The notes beneath the pieces are model-generated. The model saw nothing but the letters and a program-made list of their open reading frames with translations, searched no databases and was not told the DNA's origin. Of a stretch of 64,000 nucleotides of DNA, positions 61,720 through 64,000 are shown piece after piece. Each line of letters opens with the position of its first letter. Position 1 is the first letter of the stretch. A program made the position numbers and the translations under genes. This DNA comes from Pogona vitticeps (taxonomy: Eukaryota; Chordata; Lepidosauria; Squamata; Agamidae), in NCBI RefSeq assembly GCF_051106095.1, contig NC_135786.1, positions 17,348,501 through 17,412,500 on the forward strand, written 5' to 3'.

Positions 61720-62066
61720 GACGTGGTGGCGCTGCGGGCTAAACCGCAGAAGCCTGTGCTGCAGGGTCAGAAGACCAAGCAGTCGTAAGATCGAATCCAC
61801 GCAACGGAGTGAGCGCCCGTCACTTGTCCCAGCTCCCGCCAACCTAGCGGTTCGAAAGCATGCAAATGCAAGTAGATAAATAGGGACCACCTCGGTGGGA
61901 AGGTAACAGCGTTCCGTGTCTAAGTTGCACTGGCCATGTGACCACGGAATATTGTCTTCAGACAAACGCTGGCTCTATGGCTTGGAAACGGGGATGAGCA
62001 CTGCCCCCTAGAGTCGAACACGTCTGGACAAAAATTGTCAAGGGGAACCTTTACCTTTACCTTTTA
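61720..62066 (+). mobile_element. Sauria-type tRNA SINE, full length
   Basis: The head 'gtggtggcgctgcgggctaa' with the B-box-like 'taagatcgaatccac' leads into 'ccagctcccgccaacctagc', 'agtagataaatagggaccac', 'gggaaggtaacagcgttcc' and a tail with CCTTTACCTTTACC units. CCAAAATGG flanks it at 61711-61719 and 62067-62075. It is the same family as 48352, in the opposite orientation. Confidence 0.93.
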
Positions 62067-62176
62067 CCAAAATGGCAGCTTCAGGAACTAAATCTTGGGG
62101 AAGTTCTGTTATTACCTCATGTCTGGCTCTTATTGAAAGAAAGAACTGATTCACAGGTTTACATACATGTCCTTCA

Positions 62177-62343
62177 CTTAATATCAGTCGGCCCCTACCA
62201 TTAGGCCTATTGAGGTAGCTACTTCAGCCAGCAGATTTGGGGTATAATGAAATGGCAGCAAAATCTTAGCTATTTAACATATTTGCTGGCTGAAGTAGCT
62301 GCCTCAATAGGCCTAATAGCAGGGCCTGACTGATATTATTAAG
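62177..62343. mobile_element. Foldback MITE, about 167 bp
   Basis: The left arm ('ccattaggcctattgaggta', 'gctacttcagccagca') and the right arm ('tgctggctgaagtagc', 'tgcctcaataggcctaatag') are about 54-bp inverted repeats with few differences, separated by about 55 bp. The outer part 'cttaatatcagtc' also pairs. No coding content. Superfamily unknown. Confidence 0.75.
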
Positions 62344-62344
62344 G

Positions 62345-63099
62345 GCCCCAATGGCTTATTTGGATGTTAAGCCCAAGTCAGGTGCAATAATATGGGCTAA
62401 ATGACATGAAACAACATCACCTGGCTTGGTCCTGCAATATCCTCATGCATCCCAATCCTACCCTTTCATTTTTCTGGCTTCCTCGTGTTGAGGACACACT
62501 TCAAGATGAGTAGAAACTTCTGTGAAGATGAGAGCCCTAATTGTGGAGGAAGTTCTACTTTTTAAAAAAGAAAGTGGTGTGAATGTGAGAAAAGGCCACT
62601 GAACAACCACTTAACCAACATGGGGAAACGGGGAGTGTTGGCATGAGAGTGGCATATGAAGCTCGTCCCATGTATTGTCTTTTACAGGACCTATTTAGAC
62701 ACCACACTTTAACAGGGCTTAAGTGTGACTTACTGAGTCAAACTACATCAGGATCAAACTACATGGGGCACAAGCTTTGTATTTAGAAGTAGATAGCATG
62801 CTGGTCCTCCTATGACCAGTTCCCTCTAAAAACACATTACAGTGTGTTCTTTCTGAAGTTAGGGAAACTACAGAGTACCAATTCAGAGGTGCACGTTTAT
62901 GTTTCCACCCAGCAAGCCATTAAACTTACTGTGTGATCTTGAGCCAGTTCCCCACCCTTCATTTTGACCTTCCCTTGAGGATTGTTTTTAAGATAAAGTG
63001 GGGAATAGAAAAGGCAGCTACATTGCCTTAGCTCACTGGGGAAGAAATGAGATAATGTAAACAATAAAGAAATAGTAGTAAATTGACTACTGTATTTCT
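62345..63099. other. CBLN4 intron 2, unassigned
   Basis: No gene or named repeat recognised. Confidence 0.35.
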
Positions 63100-63510
63100 G
63101 ATAGCATTTCTGATCACCATGTATGAGTCTGAAAACTGGACAATAAAGAAAGCTGACACAGAAAGAATTGATGAATTTGAAAGTCTGTGCGGGAAGCCCA
63201 CACTGGACTGCCAGAAAGACAAATGATTAGGTCATATATCAAATCAAGCCTGAACTATCTCTGGAGGCAAAAATGTTGCAGCTGAGGCTGTCCTACTTTG
63301 GGCACACCATGAGAAGGTGGAATTCTCTGGAAAAGACCATAAAGATGGGAAAGGCTGAAGACAGCAGGGAAAGAGGAAGACCAAATACATGATGGACTAA
63401 TTACCTAAAGGAACCACAAGCTGAGCAGGGCAGTTGAGGACAGGACAGTTTGGAGATTACTCAACCAGAGGGTTGTCATAAATTGTAGGTGACTTGTGAG
63501 CATGTAACAA
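63100..63510 (+). mobile_element. RTE-clade LINE 3' region
   Basis: The plus strand reads 'tgaaaactggacaataaaga', then 'gaggctgtcctactttgggc' (LRLSYFGHTMRR) and 'gggaaagaggaagaccaaat' (RGRPN), ending at 'gtaggtgacttgtgagcatg'. It belongs to the same subfamily as 17875-18525 and 40430-40762. Several frame disruptions are present, so it is inactive. Confidence 0.82.
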
Positions 63511-64000
63511 CAATTAAAGAAGCATCCCATTAATTTGTAGTTAAGTAACAAATGTAAACAGGAGACTCCCAACTTACAAGTGCCCGTTTTGGTACTGCCT
63601 GTTTTACTGTCATTCCAACATTAGCAAATGACACCCTCAACATCCCAAACTCACATTTACAACCTCGGGAGCTGGTATTGTATACTGACACAGTTCCATT
63701 TCACATTATGAAATACAGTAAGACAGCAAAACTGTGGAGGTGTGAGGGAGAAGTGAGAAGACAGGGGGAATTACCCAGAAAGCATGAAGAGATGACTAGG
63801 GATGGAAAAGAGAGAAGACAGGTAGGGGTCGGGGGGGGGGCATCTAGCAAGAAAGCTGGAGACAGAAGTTTTGACAGAGAAGTGAAAAGTCAGAGGAGGA
63901 TGTGTGAATGGGGGGAAATGAGAGGATGGGAGAGCTTTTGTTTATAAGGCATGGAAATTCTGCAAGAACCAACCCGTTTCAGCCCAGAAGCTAATAAGAA
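63511..64000. other. CBLN4 intron 2, unassigned end of window
   Basis: A purine-rich stretch (about 63700-63930) with a G run at 63831-63840. No gene or repeat recognised, and CBLN4 exon 3 is not here. Confidence 0.35.

Overview
This is a vertebrate nuclear window, almost certainly from a squamate reptile. It combines BovB (RTE-clade) LINEs, full-length Sauria-type tRNA SINEs, L2- and CR1-like LINEs, a Penelope-like element, 5S-rRNA-derived SINE pieces, many hAT-type MITEs and very long tetranucleotide arrays. That mixture is the lizard/snake repeat signature. No prokaryotic, viral or CRISPR features were seen.

One host gene is recognised: CBLN4 (cerebellin-4, a secreted C1q-domain synaptic organiser), on the + strand. 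Exon 1 (26897-27187) encodes the signal peptide, the Cys-rich hexamerisation motif and the start of the C1q domain. It lies in a CpG-rich promoter region (about 26410-27110). Exon 2 (40018-40134) encodes 39 more residues and joins in phase 0. The last exon, which should carry about 65 codons, was not found, so it probably lies beyond 64000. Intron 1 is therefore 12.8 kb and intron 2 at least 23.9 kb.

Layout: 1-26 kb is the upstream flank, with no host gene seen. It holds BovB, L2, RTE, SINE and MITE copies and an inverted Penelope composite at 21.6-24.8 kb. 26.4-27.2 kb is the CBLN4 promoter and exon 1. 27.2-40.0 kb is intron 1, with L2 and CR1 copies, a 380-bp GGTA/GGAT/GATA array at 33.3 kb and two L2 LINEs at 36.1-39.6 kb. 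After exon 2, 40.1-64 kb is intron 2. It is filled with RTE, Penelope-end, non-LTR, CR1, Sauria SINE, Rex1-like, Tigger-like and hAT copies.

The most informative structures are nested or paired insertions whose target-site duplications can be read directly: an L2 tail inside an RTE fragment, a SINE inside a hAT MITE, and two opposite hAT MITEs sharing one 8-bp target. Also notable are the head-to-head Penelope arrangement, a palindromic Penelope end with a hammerhead-like motif, and a Tigger-like element carrying a GC-rich tandem repeat. I found no convincing new protein-coding system. Repeat family names come from recalled consensus patterns and were not searched.
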